NCBI RefSeq assembly: GCF_002067035.1
Contig: NZ_MVQB01000047.1
Span: 1-40,652 of the forward strand
Length of the DNA stretch: 40,652 nucleotides
Reading direction: 5' to 3'
DNA from: Methanoregula sp. PtaB.Bin085
GTDB taxonomy: Archaea; Halobacteriota; Methanomicrobia; Methanomicrobiales; Methanospirillaceae
Part shown: piece after piece, positions 26,966-36,221 of the stretch
Position numbering within the stretch: the stretch's first letter is position 1
Layout of the letters: each line of letters opens with the position of its first letter
Notes under the pieces: model-generated
The model's input: the letters and a program-made list of their open reading frames with translations, nothing else
Database searches by the model: none
What the model was told of the DNA's origin: nothing
Program-made: the position numbers and the translations under genes

Positions 26966-27988
26966 TTACTTCTTGATGTTCTTCTTTATCTTCATCATTG
27001 CCAGCTTCTCGATTGCTGCGATATCAGCACCGGTGCCGGGAATCAGTTTCTGGTTCCTGACGGCGCTGTCCACGAATCCTTTCCCGACAGGATTCCTGAT
27101 GATCAATGTCGTCATCCCGAATGGACTCCCGATCGCACCGGCGGAGATATCCGACATGACTGCAGTGAGATCCGTACAGGAATGGCAGCCGTTCCGGATA
27201 CAGGTCTCCAGCTCGGCCAGCGGGACTGTTGCAGTACTGCCATCCTCTTTGAGGATCTCGAGTTTACCCTTGACATCCAGCTTGCGGATCTCGTGCGGCT
27301 CAAGCTTGTAATGAGTACGGAGTTTCCCGTGAATGAGTGCGGTATAATCGAAGGTTTCCGTACAGAAGAGGCCTATCACGAGGCGGATCGATTTTGCATA
27401 GGGTTTGAGGAGGTCGTTATCGCTTGCGCGGATCCTCCCGAGTGCCTGGACAGCGCAGGGAACCCCGACGACAGCGATATGCCGGAACTTCCGTTCCACA
27501 ACTGCATTCTTGAGCGCTGCAAGAAGAGGCACCCACCAGCTGTACCGGCTCCCTGCCTGCTGAACAAGCACATCCGAGCGGGTGATGACAACCGACGAAG
27601 GTTTTTTCGTCCAGCGATCCTCGGTGACCGTGACAACGGCATCAACCAGCCCCTCATCAAGAGCATTTGCAAGAATTGCAGTCACCGCGCCGCCGCTCTG
27701 CCGGTGCGGGATCTCGAATGCTGCTTTCGCCGGTATAAGTTCGAGGTATGTGCCGAGGGTTTCGGCCGGTTGCTCACCCGTACGGGGACAGGCATCAAAA
27801 CATGCTCCGCAACGCACATTATCCGTCGCCTGTTTGCAGTAACCGGTCGACCGGGGGCTTGTCACCATCTCTCCTTCAGCAAAGGAGAGTGCATCAGCAG
27901 GGCAGACGGCAATACATGCCCCGCAGCCGGAGCATTTCCCGGTGTCCCAGACACTGCTTTTCAAATCGAGATAACTTTTTTCTGCCAT
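26966..27988 (-). CDS. FrhB-like F420 hydrogenase/dehydrogenase beta subunit of glutamate synthase
   Basis: 340 aa. An N-terminal ferredoxin part has CSGCGACIAVCP and CGACFDACP. It is followed by the FrhB/FdhB family: GGAVTAILANAL, VVGVPCAVQALGRI, LVIGLFCTETFDYTAL, CHSCTDLTAVMSDIS and GSPFGMTTLIIR. FrhB-type subunits bind FAD and oxidise reduced coenzyme F420. It is the last gene of the split glutamate synthase operon (five bases after the GXGXG gene, GGAGTGA ribosome site). It therefore probably supplies electrons from F420H2 to glutamate synthase. F420-dependent glutamate synthases have been proposed for methanogens; activity is not shown by sequence alone. Confidence 0.88.
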   Translation of the reverse strand: MAEKSYLDLKSSVWDTGKCSGCGACIAVCPADALSFAEGEMVTSPRSTGYCKQATDNVRCGACFDACPRTGEQPAETLGTYLELIPAKAAFEIPHRQSGGAVTAILANALDEGLVDAVVTVTEDRWTKKPSSVVITRSDVLVQQAGSRYSWWVPLLAALKNAVVERKFRHIAVVGVPCAVQALGRIRASDNDLLKPYAKSIRLVIGLFCTETFDYTALIHGKLRTHYKLEPHEIRKLDVKGKLEILKEDGSTATVPLAELETCIRNGCHSCTDLTAVMSDISAGAIGSPFGMTTLIIRNPVGKGFVDSAVRNQKLIPGTGADIAAIEKLAMMKIKKNIKK

Positions 27989-27993
27989 TTATC

Positions 27994-28737
27994 TCACTCC
28001 CACGTGTACTTGTTCGCAAACGGCCGTGCGCTTGCCGGGATAATCCTCGAATACTCTGCCGCCAGCAGGGGAGCCGGGTCGACCCGGAACGCTTTGGCGA
28101 AATCCTCGAGAATGGGTCTGATCGTCTCTTTCTGTTCTCCGGTGAGGGGCTGCTGTTTTGCGCCAACACCGAGATACCGTTCATCAGCTTTCCCACGGAT
28201 AATTATCTCGCCTCCATGGATGCCGCTGCCGATTCCCCGTTCGCTGACCGGCTCGATCCCGTTCAGGCCGAGAACGATCAGGAGTCCTCCCGCCATATAC
28301 TCGCCAAGGAATGCCCGCGCGGATCCCCCGACGACAAGGATTGGGCGTTTCTCCAGGTATTGTTTCATGTGGATTCCGCCGCGATACCCGATATTGTCTC
28401 GTACATACACGCGTCCGCCCCGCATACTGTGTGCAACTGCATCGCCGGCGCTGCCGTGGATGATGACCTTTCCCTTATCCATGGTGTTTCCCGGCGCATG
28501 GTCCGCATTTCCGTTGACGATAATGGTGGGGCCGCTCATGAACATGGCAAGGTCACCCCCCGGGACGCCGTTGATCGTGATCGTCACTCCTTCGCCCCGC
28601 AGGCCGTCGCCGATAAACCGCTGGCCGAGCACATTGTCAATGATGATCTCCTTTGCCCCGTTCGCCACGGCCGCCCGGATCTTCTGGTTCAGCGGTGTAT
28701 ACTGCAGATCCTTTGCATCGATCTTCACTGCCCTCAT
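27994..28737 (-). CDS. glutamate synthase GXGXG domain subunit
   Basis: 247 aa made of the right-handed beta-helix that forms the C-terminal domain of bacterial GltB. The recurring GxxxG pattern is clear (GRVYVRDNIGYRGGIHM, GGSARAFLGEYMAGG, GDGLRGEGVTITINGVPGG). In archaea this domain is a separate gene. It has a structural role, linking the amidotransferase and FMN parts. It sits two bases after the FMN subunit and five before the FrhB-like gene, inside one operon. Confidence 0.93.
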   Translation of the reverse strand: MRAVKIDAKDLQYTPLNQKIRAAVANGAKEIIIDNVLGQRFIGDGLRGEGVTITINGVPGGDLAMFMSGPTIIVNGNADHAPGNTMDKGKVIIHGSAGDAVAHSMRGGRVYVRDNIGYRGGIHMKQYLEKRPILVVGGSARAFLGEYMAGGLLIVLGLNGIEPVSERGIGSGIHGGEIIIRGKADERYLGVGAKQQPLTGEQKETIRPILEDFAKAFRVDPAPLLAAEYSRIIPASARPFANKYTWE

Positions 28738-28739
28738 GC

Positions 28740-30251
28740 TCAGGCCCCCACCGTCTGCACATCGAGAACATTCAGCAACCCTTCGTCCAGCATGTATCCA
28801 CGGAGCCGGTCCCGGTTGCCCCGCAGGCTTTCAATGCTGTTGATGCCGGCCGCCCCCATCAGTTCGGCCAGCTCATCGGTCCATCCATGGATCAGGTTCT
28901 CGACCTGCACGGCGTTCGTCTCCGGGTCGAGACGGGCAACGAGTTCCGGTTTCTGGGTTGCTATGCCCCACGCGCATGTACCCCGGTAACAGGTGCCGCA
29001 GACCCGGCAGCCCATTGCCACAAGTGCAGACGTTCCGATATAGACAGCATCGGCTCCGAGACAGATGATCTTGGCGACATCGGCACTCTCCCGGATACCG
29101 CCGCTCGCGATGATGGAGACCTCGTTCCGAATCCCCTGCTGGCGAAGTTTTGCATCGACGCTTGCAACGGCCGCTTCGACCGGGATACCCACGTTGTCCC
29201 GGAAGACACGGGGTGCGGCACCGGTACCTCCCCGGAATCCGTCGATAACAACTGCATCCGCGCCGGAACGGGCAATACCCGCGGCGATTGCTGCGGAATT
29301 ATGGACTGCTGCAATCTTCACGAATACAGGCTTCTTCCACTCGGTTGCTTCCTTCAGGCTGCGGACCAGCTGCTTGAGGTCCTCGATACTGTAGATGTCA
29401 TGGTGCGGTGCCGGGCTGATGGCATCGCTGCCTTCCGGAATCATACGGGTGCAGGATACATCTGCACAGACCTTCTCGCCCGGCAGGTGGCCGCCAATAC
29501 CCGGCTTGGCGCCCTGCCCGATCTTGATTTCAATAGCGGCGCCGCGCTCGAGATAGTTGATATCCACGCCGAAACGGCCTGATGCAACCTGCACGATCAT
29601 GTGGTCCTGGTACGGGTAGAGCGATTCGTGGAGCCCGCCTTCCCCGGTTCCCATGAAGGTGCCGATCCTGCTGACGGCTTTTGCCATAGCCGTCTGAGCG
29701 TTCAGGCTGATCGCGCCGTAACTCATGTGCCCTATCATGATCGGGGTCTCGATCTGGAGGTTGGGGGAGAGTTTTGTCCGTAGTTCGATATCGCCATTCG
29801 GCAGTTGTGTAAGGTCAAGCGACGAGGGCTTCTTGCCGATGTAGGTCCGGAGCTCCATGGGCTCGCGGAGGGGATCGATGCTGGGGTTGGTCACCTGGCA
29901 TGCATCAAGGACAAGGTGATCGAAGATGATTGGGTACGGTTTGGCATTGCCCATGCCGGACAGGATGATCTTGCCGGTCCTTGCCTGGTTGAAGACGGCC
30001 TCGCGCACGTCCCGGGTCCAGACAGGATGGCTCCGGTAATCATTGGGTTTTTCCTCGATCTCGATGGCATCCCGCGGGCAGAATGCAATGCACCGGTGAC
30101 AGGCAACGCAGTTCCGAGAATTGATCCGGATAGCGTCGCCTTCGCGGCGAAAGACGCCATACGAGCAGTTGTCGATGCAGCGGCCGCAATTCATGCATTG
30201 TTCCGGATCGATCCTCACCCGGAATTTCAGGGGAGTACTGCCGATGCTCAT
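28740..30251 (-). CDS. gltB: glutamate synthase FMN/Fe-S subunit (archaeal type)
   Basis: 503 aa. Residues ~14-65 are a two-cluster ferredoxin (CMNCGRCIDNC, CVACHRCIAFC), absent from bacterial GltB. The FMN barrel follows: SYGAISLNAQTAMAKA, GTGEGGLHE, EIKIGQGAKPGIGGHLPGEK, then VIDGFRGGTGAAPRVF. The 3Fe-4S loop is CRVCGTCYRGTCAWG. It makes glutamate from 2-oxoglutarate and ammonia delivered by the amidotransferase subunit. Its ATG overlaps the amidotransferase stop by four bases, so the two are coupled. Confidence 0.95.
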   Translation of the reverse strand: MSIGSTPLKFRVRIDPEQCMNCGRCIDNCSYGVFRREGDAIRINSRNCVACHRCIAFCPRDAIEIEEKPNDYRSHPVWTRDVREAVFNQARTGKIILSGMGNAKPYPIIFDHLVLDACQVTNPSIDPLREPMELRTYIGKKPSSLDLTQLPNGDIELRTKLSPNLQIETPIMIGHMSYGAISLNAQTAMAKAVSRIGTFMGTGEGGLHESLYPYQDHMIVQVASGRFGVDINYLERGAAIEIKIGQGAKPGIGGHLPGEKVCADVSCTRMIPEGSDAISPAPHHDIYSIEDLKQLVRSLKEATEWKKPVFVKIAAVHNSAAIAAGIARSGADAVVIDGFRGGTGAAPRVFRDNVGIPVEAAVASVDAKLRQQGIRNEVSIIASGGIRESADVAKIICLGADAVYIGTSALVAMGCRVCGTCYRGTCAWGIATQKPELVARLDPETNAVQVENLIHGWTDELAELMGAAGINSIESLRGNRDRLRGYMLDEGLLNVLDVQTVGA

Positions 30252-31300
30252 GTCCAGACCCTCCCTATCACCGGCTCGCCGGCCCTGGGCATCGCGATGT
30301 TTTCTACACCGGGATCGATCCTCCGAATCGCCGCCTCTTCGCTGGATATGAAGAGCCGGTCGCCACTCTCTCCGGAGACCAGGGGGCGGAGCTTGATCCG
30401 GTCCGTAAACCCGACAAGCGAGTTCTCATTGGCCACGCAGATCGCAAAGGGCCCGTTCATGAGAGCGGAACCGTAGGTAAGACGGAGTGCCCGGTTGAGC
30501 TCCTGCTCCTTCGCCGGCATACGGTCTATTTCTTCCCAGAACGGCGGGGCGAGTGCCCGGACCGCCATCTTCTCCGAGAGCCCGTGCTTCCTCACGAGCA
30601 GGTCGACGAGGTAGGCAACGACTTCCGTGTCGGTATACATCGTGCACTTGTACCCGTAACTTTCTATGTACCGGCGGTTGGTGCCATAGGAGGTGATCTC
30701 GCCGTTGTGGACAACACTCCAGTTGAGGAGGTTGAACGGATGGGCCCCGCCCCACCAGCCGGCTGTGTTCGTCGGGTATCGGTTATGTGCGAGCCAGAGG
30801 TATCCCTTGTAATCCTGGATCCGGTAAAAGTTCGCCACATCCTCTGGCCAGCCTGCTGCTTTGAAGACCCCCAGATTTTTGCCGGAAGAGAAGATCAGCG
30901 CCCCGTTCTTCTCGCTGTTGACTTTCATGACCAGGTGCGTGATTATATCCTCTTCAGGTGTGGTGCTTTTCGGCATGAGGGTCCGGTCCGGCCGGAAGAA
31001 GTACCGCCAGGGGGTGTGGACCTTGCGGAGTCCGGGCTGCTCGTAGGTCTTTATCTGCTCGTCATGGATGATGGTTCCCCACTTCTCCAGCTGGTTATCG
31101 AGTGCGGCCTTGTTCTCCCGGATATTATCGAAGAAAACATGGAGTGCATAGTATTCCTTATAGTCAGGATAGATCCCGTACGCAACATATCCCGCTCCTT
31201 CTCCGCTTCCCCGCTCATCCATTGATGCGAGAGCCTCTTTTATCCTGGAGCCGTCCATCAGCTGGCGACGCCGGTCAATGACACCAATAATACCACACAT
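30248..31300 (-). CDS. glutamate synthase class II glutamine amidotransferase subunit
   Basis: 350 aa beginning MCGIIGVID, so Cys2 becomes the N-terminal nucleophile (Ntn hydrolase). The glutaminase signature residues are visible: AHNRYPTNTAGWWGGAHPF, VVHNGEITSYGTNRR and YTDTEVVAYLVD. It releases ammonia from glutamine for the FMN subunit. It is the first gene of the four-gene operon. A weak ribosome site (GTGAT) precedes the ATG. Upstream are two TGAA-N6-TTCA inverted repeats shared with divergent glnA. Confidence 0.93.
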   Translation of the reverse strand: MCGIIGVIDRRRQLMDGSRIKEALASMDERGSGEGAGYVAYGIYPDYKEYYALHVFFDNIRENKAALDNQLEKWGTIIHDEQIKTYEQPGLRKVHTPWRYFFRPDRTLMPKSTTPEEDIITHLVMKVNSEKNGALIFSSGKNLGVFKAAGWPEDVANFYRIQDYKGYLWLAHNRYPTNTAGWWGGAHPFNLLNWSVVHNGEITSYGTNRRYIESYGYKCTMYTDTEVVAYLVDLLVRKHGLSEKMAVRALAPPFWEEIDRMPAKEQELNRALRLTYGSALMNGPFAICVANENSLVGFTDRIKLRPLVSGESGDRLFISSEEAAIRRIDPGVENIAMPRAGEPVIGRVWT

Positions 31301-31331
31301 ATTATCACAATGGAAACTGATCCAGTACTGT

Positions 31332-31345
31332 TGAACATCTGTTCA
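31332..31345. promoter_or_regulatory. NrpR-type operator 1 (variant), gltB/glnA
   Basis: A perfect inverted repeat, TGAACA-TC-TGTTCA, equal to TGAA-N6-TTCA. The methanogen nitrogen repressor NrpR is known to bind GGAA-N6-TTCC; this has the same geometry with outer G/C replaced by T/A. It lies 32 bases before the amidotransferase start, just downstream of a TATA-like stretch on the minus strand. Confidence 0.7.
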
Positions 31346-31353
31346 TGGCGATA

Positions 31354-31367
31354 TGAACATTCGTTCA
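31354..31367. promoter_or_regulatory. NrpR-type operator 2 (variant), gltB/glnA
   Basis: TGAACATTCGTTCA, again TGAA-N6-TTCA, starting exactly 22 bp after operator 1, i.e. two helical turns on the same DNA face. It overlaps the probable TATA element of the gltB operon (reverse strand of CGATATGAA, about 31350-31358) and lies ~26 bases before the glnA TATA box. Confidence 0.7.
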
Positions 31368-31393
31368 GTTGTGCAGCTACATTGGCTCAATAG

Positions 31394-31402
31394 GTATAAA
31401 TA
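31394..31402 (+). promoter_or_regulatory. glnA TATA box
   Basis: GTATAAATA matches the archaeal TATA box. Transcription would begin about 25 bases downstream (near 31420), giving a leader of only a few bases, or none, before the glnA start codon at 31417 or 31429. Confidence 0.6.
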
Positions 31403-31416
31403 TGATTGGGTGGAAC

Positions 31417-32757
31417 ATGTCTTCCAATATGTCAGCAGACGTAACAAAAACGCTCAAAAAAATCGAGGCAGATAAAGTAAAATTCATCCGCCTCCAGTTT
31501 ACAGATGTCCTTGGAATGCCGAAAAATGCCGCTATCCCGGTGGCACAGGCAGAAAAAGCACTGACGGATGGAACCTGGTTTGACGGGTCCTCGATTGAAG
31601 GGTTCACTCGTATTGAGGAATCCGATATGCTGCTGAAGGCCGATCCGGCATCGTATGCGCTACTGCCGTGGAGAACTGCGGAAGGAGACAGTGTTGCCCG
31701 GTTTGTCTGCGATGTCTATACGTATGGCAATAAACCGTTTGAAGGCGATCCGCGTTATGTTCTCAAGAAAACCATGGCCGAAGCTGCAAAGATGGGTTTT
31801 GTTTTCAATACGGGGCCCGAACTTGAGTTTTTCCTTTTCAATCTTGTCAATGGCAAGCCGACCACAGAATTTCCTGACCTTGGCGGGTATTTTGACCTGG
31901 CGCCAAACGATGCCGGGGAGAATGTCCGGCGTGAAATTGTTCAGTCGCTCACCCAGATGGGTTTTGAGATTGAGATGTCACACCACGAGGTTGCACCGAG
32001 TCAGCATGAGATTAATTTCAAGTATACTGATGCAGTCACGACTGCGGATCGCGTCATTACCCAAAAGTATGCTACACGGGCAATAGCCCTGAGACACGGA
32101 CTCCATGCTTCATTTATGGCAAAACCCATTGCCGGTATAAACGGTAGTGGCATGCACACTCACTGTTCTCTCTCGAAGGGCGGGAAAAATGCTTTCTTTG
32201 ATGCGGATTCTGAGAAAGGTCTCAGTCAGACCGCATTGTACTTCATCGGAGGTCTCCTGAAGCATGCCAAGGCTATCACCCGTCTTGCGAACCCGACCAT
32301 CAACTCGTACAAGCGGCTTGTGCCCGGATATGAAGCACCTTGTTACATATCCTGGAGTACTACAAACCGTTCAGCCCTCATCCGTGTTCCCGCTGCTCGC
32401 GGTAATGGTACCCGGACGGAATTCCGCAGTCCCGATCCGATGTGCAATCCCTACCTGACGTTTGCGTGCATGCTTGCATCCGGTCTCGACGGAATTAAGA
32501 ACAAGATTACTCCTCCCCCCAGCACCGATGTCAATATTTATCATCTTGACCAGAAGACGAGGAAGAAACTTCATATCGATATGCTTCCCGGCAGTCTCAT
32601 GGAGTCGCACCAGGCATTGCTGAAGGATGAGATTCTCTGCAATGCCCTTGGCAGCCACATGGTGGAAACCCTTGACCGTATTGCAACAGCAGAAACCGAT
32701 GCCTTCCGGCTCGCGGTCCACCCGTGGGAGCTGGACCGGTACCTGGCAACCTATTAA
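31417..32757 (+). CDS. glnA: glutamine synthetase type I
   Basis: About 446 aa from 31417 (GGTGG four bases upstream); an ATG at 31429 is the alternative and fits the TATA spacing better. It makes glutamine from glutamate, ammonia and ATP. GS-I signatures are complete: FDGSSIEGF, EFFLF, NGSGMHTHCS, NPTINSYKRLVPGYEAP, and RVPAARGNGTRTEFRSPD. The bacterial adenylylation site is not conserved: the segment reads NIYHLDQ with no NLYDLPPEE context. Regulation is therefore likely by transcription, by 2-oxoglutarate and by GlnK, as known for methanogens. It is transcribed divergently from the glutamate synthase operon, and both share the operator pair. T-rich sequence follows the stop. Confidence 0.96.
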   Translation: MSSNMSADVTKTLKKIEADKVKFIRLQFTDVLGMPKNAAIPVAQAEKALTDGTWFDGSSIEGFTRIEESDMLLKADPASYALLPWRTAEGDSVARFVCDVYTYGNKPFEGDPRYVLKKTMAEAAKMGFVFNTGPELEFFLFNLVNGKPTTEFPDLGGYFDLAPNDAGENVRREIVQSLTQMGFEIEMSHHEVAPSQHEINFKYTDAVTTADRVITQKYATRAIALRHGLHASFMAKPIAGINGSGMHTHCSLSKGGKNAFFDADSEKGLSQTALYFIGGLLKHAKAITRLANPTINSYKRLVPGYEAPCYISWSTTNRSALIRVPAARGNGTRTEFRSPDPMCNPYLTFACMLASGLDGIKNKITPPPSTDVNIYHLDQKTRKKLHIDMLPGSLMESHQALLKDEILCNALGSHMVETLDRIATAETDAFRLAVHPWELDRYLATY

Positions 32758-32959
32758 TTGTAAAAATTTTTTGAACAACCGGTGATTTTCGGACTTGTAA
32801 TCCCGCAAGGATCGCCAGGGCGTTCTGTCTGTATGATTTCATTCTGTACGACATAAGAAAAATATGTCCGTACCGGGCATCACCGTGCCGGAAACCGCAT
32901 GGTGTGTGCGCAGAGTGGAACGGGACTGCCTGAAGCGATCACCGGATAGCGGTGATACA

Positions 32960-34156
32960 ATGACGATGGATACAGGAGTTACCTGCTGGCTGATGGTCTC
33001 GGCACTGCTGGTCATGCTCATGACCCCCGGTGTCGGCCTTTTTTACGGCGGACTTGTACGGAAGAAGAATTTCATCTCCATGATAGCGCTGTCGTTTGTA
33101 AGTCTTGCTCTCGCGAGCATCCACTGGGTGCTGATCGGGTATTCGCTTGCATTCGGGCCAGATATCGGTGGAATTATCGGGGATCTGGATTTCCTGGGGC
33201 TCTCGGGGGTCAGTGCTGATGCCGGTTCCGGTATGTATCCCCAGCTCGTTTTCATGGTATTCCAGCTCTTCTTTGCAGCTGTGACCATCACGATTGTCAC
33301 GTCCGCGGTTGCAGAACGGATCAAGCTCTCGTCCTATATTGTCTTCTGTCTTGCCTGGCTGACCGTTGTCTACTGCCCGCTGGCCCATTGGGCGTGGGGC
33401 GGGGGCTGGGCCCAGCAGATGGGGCTGATCGATTTTGCCGGGGGAACGGTTGTTGAGATTTGCTCCGGTTTTGCCGCACTGGGCCTTGCCTGCGTGATCG
33501 GGCGCCGGGCTGGCTATGGCAAATATGCCCTGGAACCGCATAACATCCCGATCGCGCTTGTCGGTGCCGCCCTGCTCTGGTTCGGCTGGTTTGGTTTCAA
33601 TGCGGGCAGCGCCCTTGCGGTGAACAGCAGTGCAGCGGTTGCTTTTGTCAACACCAATTCGGCGGCTGCAGCAGGTACGCTTACCTGGATGTTTGCAAGC
33701 TGGTACCGCGGTAAGCCGAGTTCGCTCGGCATGGTGAGCGGGGCTATCGCCGGCATGGTTGCCATCACCCCGGCCGCCGGTTTCGTAACGCCGCTTGTCG
33801 CGATTTTTATCGGGGCTGTGGCCGGTGTGCTTTGTTATTTCATGATGCTTGTCAGGATCGGGCAGAAGTTTGACGAGAGTCTCGATGCCTGGGCAATTCA
33901 TGGGATGGGTGGCCTGTGGGGCACCCTTGCCACGGGTCTCTTTGCCGTAGCCGCGTTCGGTGGATATACCGGGTTGTTTGGCGGAAATCCTCACCAGTTC
34001 TTTGTCAATGCACTTGCAGCCGGAGTAGCTGTAGCATACGCGTTCTGCATGACGTATCTGGTAGGATTTGCTATCGATCGTACCCTGGGACTGCGTGTTA
34101 CCGAAGATGAAGAATATGTAGGACTGGATATCTGCCAGCATGGCGAACGGGCATAG
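32960..34156 (+). CDS. amt: ammonium transporter, pore Glu variant
   Basis: About 398 aa with eleven hydrophobic segments. The Amt family moves ammonium across the membrane as a trimer. Signatures: [51 protein letters not shown] and [13 protein letters not shown]. The first pore His of the twin-His pair (H168 in E. coli AmtB) is Glu here (GAG at 33455-33457), while the second His remains. The other Amt in the window keeps both. The start at 32960 (MTMDTG, like MAIDTG in the paralogue) has GGTGAT just upstream. The longer frame from 32864 is not supported. No clear NrpR-type site precedes it; GGAA-N6-TGCC at 32917-32930 is a near miss. Confidence 0.93.
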   Translation: MTMDTGVTCWLMVSALLVMLMTPGVGLFYGGLVRKKNFISMIALSFVSLALASIHWVLIGYSLAFGPDIGGIIGDLDFLGLSGVSADAGSGMYPQLVFMVFQLFFAAVTITIVTSAVAERIKLSSYIVFCLAWLTVVYCPLAHWAWGGGWAQQMGLIDFAGGTVVEICSGFAALGLACVIGRRAGYGKYALEPHNIPIALVGAALLWFGWFGFNAGSALAVNSSAAVAFVNTNSAAAAGTLTWMFASWYRGKPSSLGMVSGAIAGMVAITPAAGFVTPLVAIFIGAVAGVLCYFMMLVRIGQKFDESLDAWAIHGMGGLWGTLATGLFAVAAFGGYTGLFGGNPHQFFVNALAAGVAVAYAFCMTYLVGFAIDRTLGLRVTEDEEYVGLDICQHGERA

Positions 34157-34311
34157 TACCAGTGCGCGATAGTACCTGGTAGTTTCTTTCTCAATTTTTT
34201 TTAAAAACCCTGATCTGCTTATTCCAGATGATTCACGAAGATCCGGCCAGGATTTTGAGTTTTTGTTTCCTGATACCGGATGTAGTTCAATTAGTAATAT
34301 TTTTAAATGTA

Positions 34312-34325
34312 GGAATACAACTTCC
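34312..34325. promoter_or_regulatory. NrpR operator upstream of amt2-glnK
   Basis: GGAATACAACTTCC is an exact match to GGAA-N6-TTCC, immediately downstream of the TATA-like tract. A further TTCC half-site follows directly. The surrounding 22 bases resemble those at 36152-36173. Confidence 0.82.
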
Positions 34326-34396
34326 TTCCTACAACTATACAACACTGTAAACCCGAACTGACAGGAACCAGCACGGGGGCTGATGATTCGGCGATA

Positions 34397-34417
34397 TACC
34401 GGATTTTTCCTCCGGTA
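34397..34417 (+). repeat. hairpin in amt2 leader
   Basis: A perfect 7-bp stem (TACCGGA/TCCGGTA) with a T-rich seven-base loop, about 90 bases upstream of the start codon. It could be a leader structure affecting translation or RNA stability, or a spacer. No T-run follows, so it is not a normal terminator. Confidence 0.4.
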
Positions 34418-34508
34418 AGTATCGTTACCTGGAATCAGTCACCACAGGTCTGGTTGGGGATAATTTAAGATGTGGAAGAATGCAGAACTCAAATTTATGG
34501 TGAAATGA

Positions 34509-36058
<1,550 letters not shown>

Positions 36059-36064
36059 GGACTT

Positions 36065-36087
36065 CCGGAAAATATTCCGGTTTTTTA
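36065..36087 (+). terminator. amt2-glnK terminator
   Basis: Inverted repeat CCGGAA (36065-36070) and TTCCGG (36075-36080), followed directly by TTTTTT, seven bases after the glnK stop. A second T-run (CCTTTTTT) follows within 10 bases. Confidence 0.65.
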
Positions 36088-36137
36088 TTATCCTTTTTTA
36101 CCGTTCTGTTGCATGAAGAAACCATTCCGTGATAGAA

Positions 36138-36149
36138 ATTTATTTATAC
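36138..36149 (+). promoter_or_regulatory. TATA box of the 36.2 kb gene
   Basis: ATTTATTTATAC resembles an archaeal TATA/BRE region and lies directly before the NrpR-type operator. Transcription should start near 36170, about 50 bases before the start codon at 36222. Confidence 0.6.
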
Positions 36150-36152
36150 GCA

Positions 36153-36166
36153 GGAACAATACTTCC
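36153..36166. promoter_or_regulatory. NrpR operator upstream of the 36.2 kb gene
   Basis: GGAACAATACTTCC is an exact GGAA-N6-TTCC. Its position relative to the TATA box is the same as in the amt2 promoter, and similarity extends to the flanks (AGGAA...ACTTCCTTC.TAC). Confidence 0.82.
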
Positions 36167-36221
36167 TTCGTACCTTAGATCTGTACCGCACGTGCAGATC
36201 AGGGAAAGGAAGTGGGGGAAT

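Larger units (their letters stand above)
34157..34508 (+). promoter_or_regulatory. amt2-glnK promoter and long leader
   Basis: Contains a TATA-like AATATTTTTAAATG at 34297-34310, an operator at 34312-34325, and then ~180 bases before the start codon. The leader has a perfect 7-bp hairpin, TACCGGA (34397-34403) with TCCGGTA (34411-34417). A second TATA-like ATAATTTAAG near 34460-34470 could serve a proximal promoter with a ~20-base leader. GGTGA six bases before the ATG is the ribosome site. Confidence 0.55.

Noticed and set aside
27182-28843. 553-codon plus-strand frame across the glutamate synthase operon
   Set aside because: Opposite-strand shadow spanning several overlapping real genes.
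32917-32930. GGAA-N6-TGCC before the first amt gene, like an NrpR site
   Set aside because: One mismatch in a conserved half and no TATA box at the matching distance; chance is likely.
32939-34345. 468-codon minus-strand frame opposite the first amt
   Set aside because: Shadow of the transporter gene; low-complexity, highly charged product with no motif.
36064-36080. GGAA...TTCC after glnK as a further NrpR site
   Set aside because: The spacer is four bases, not six, and it is followed by a T-run: it is a terminator stem.
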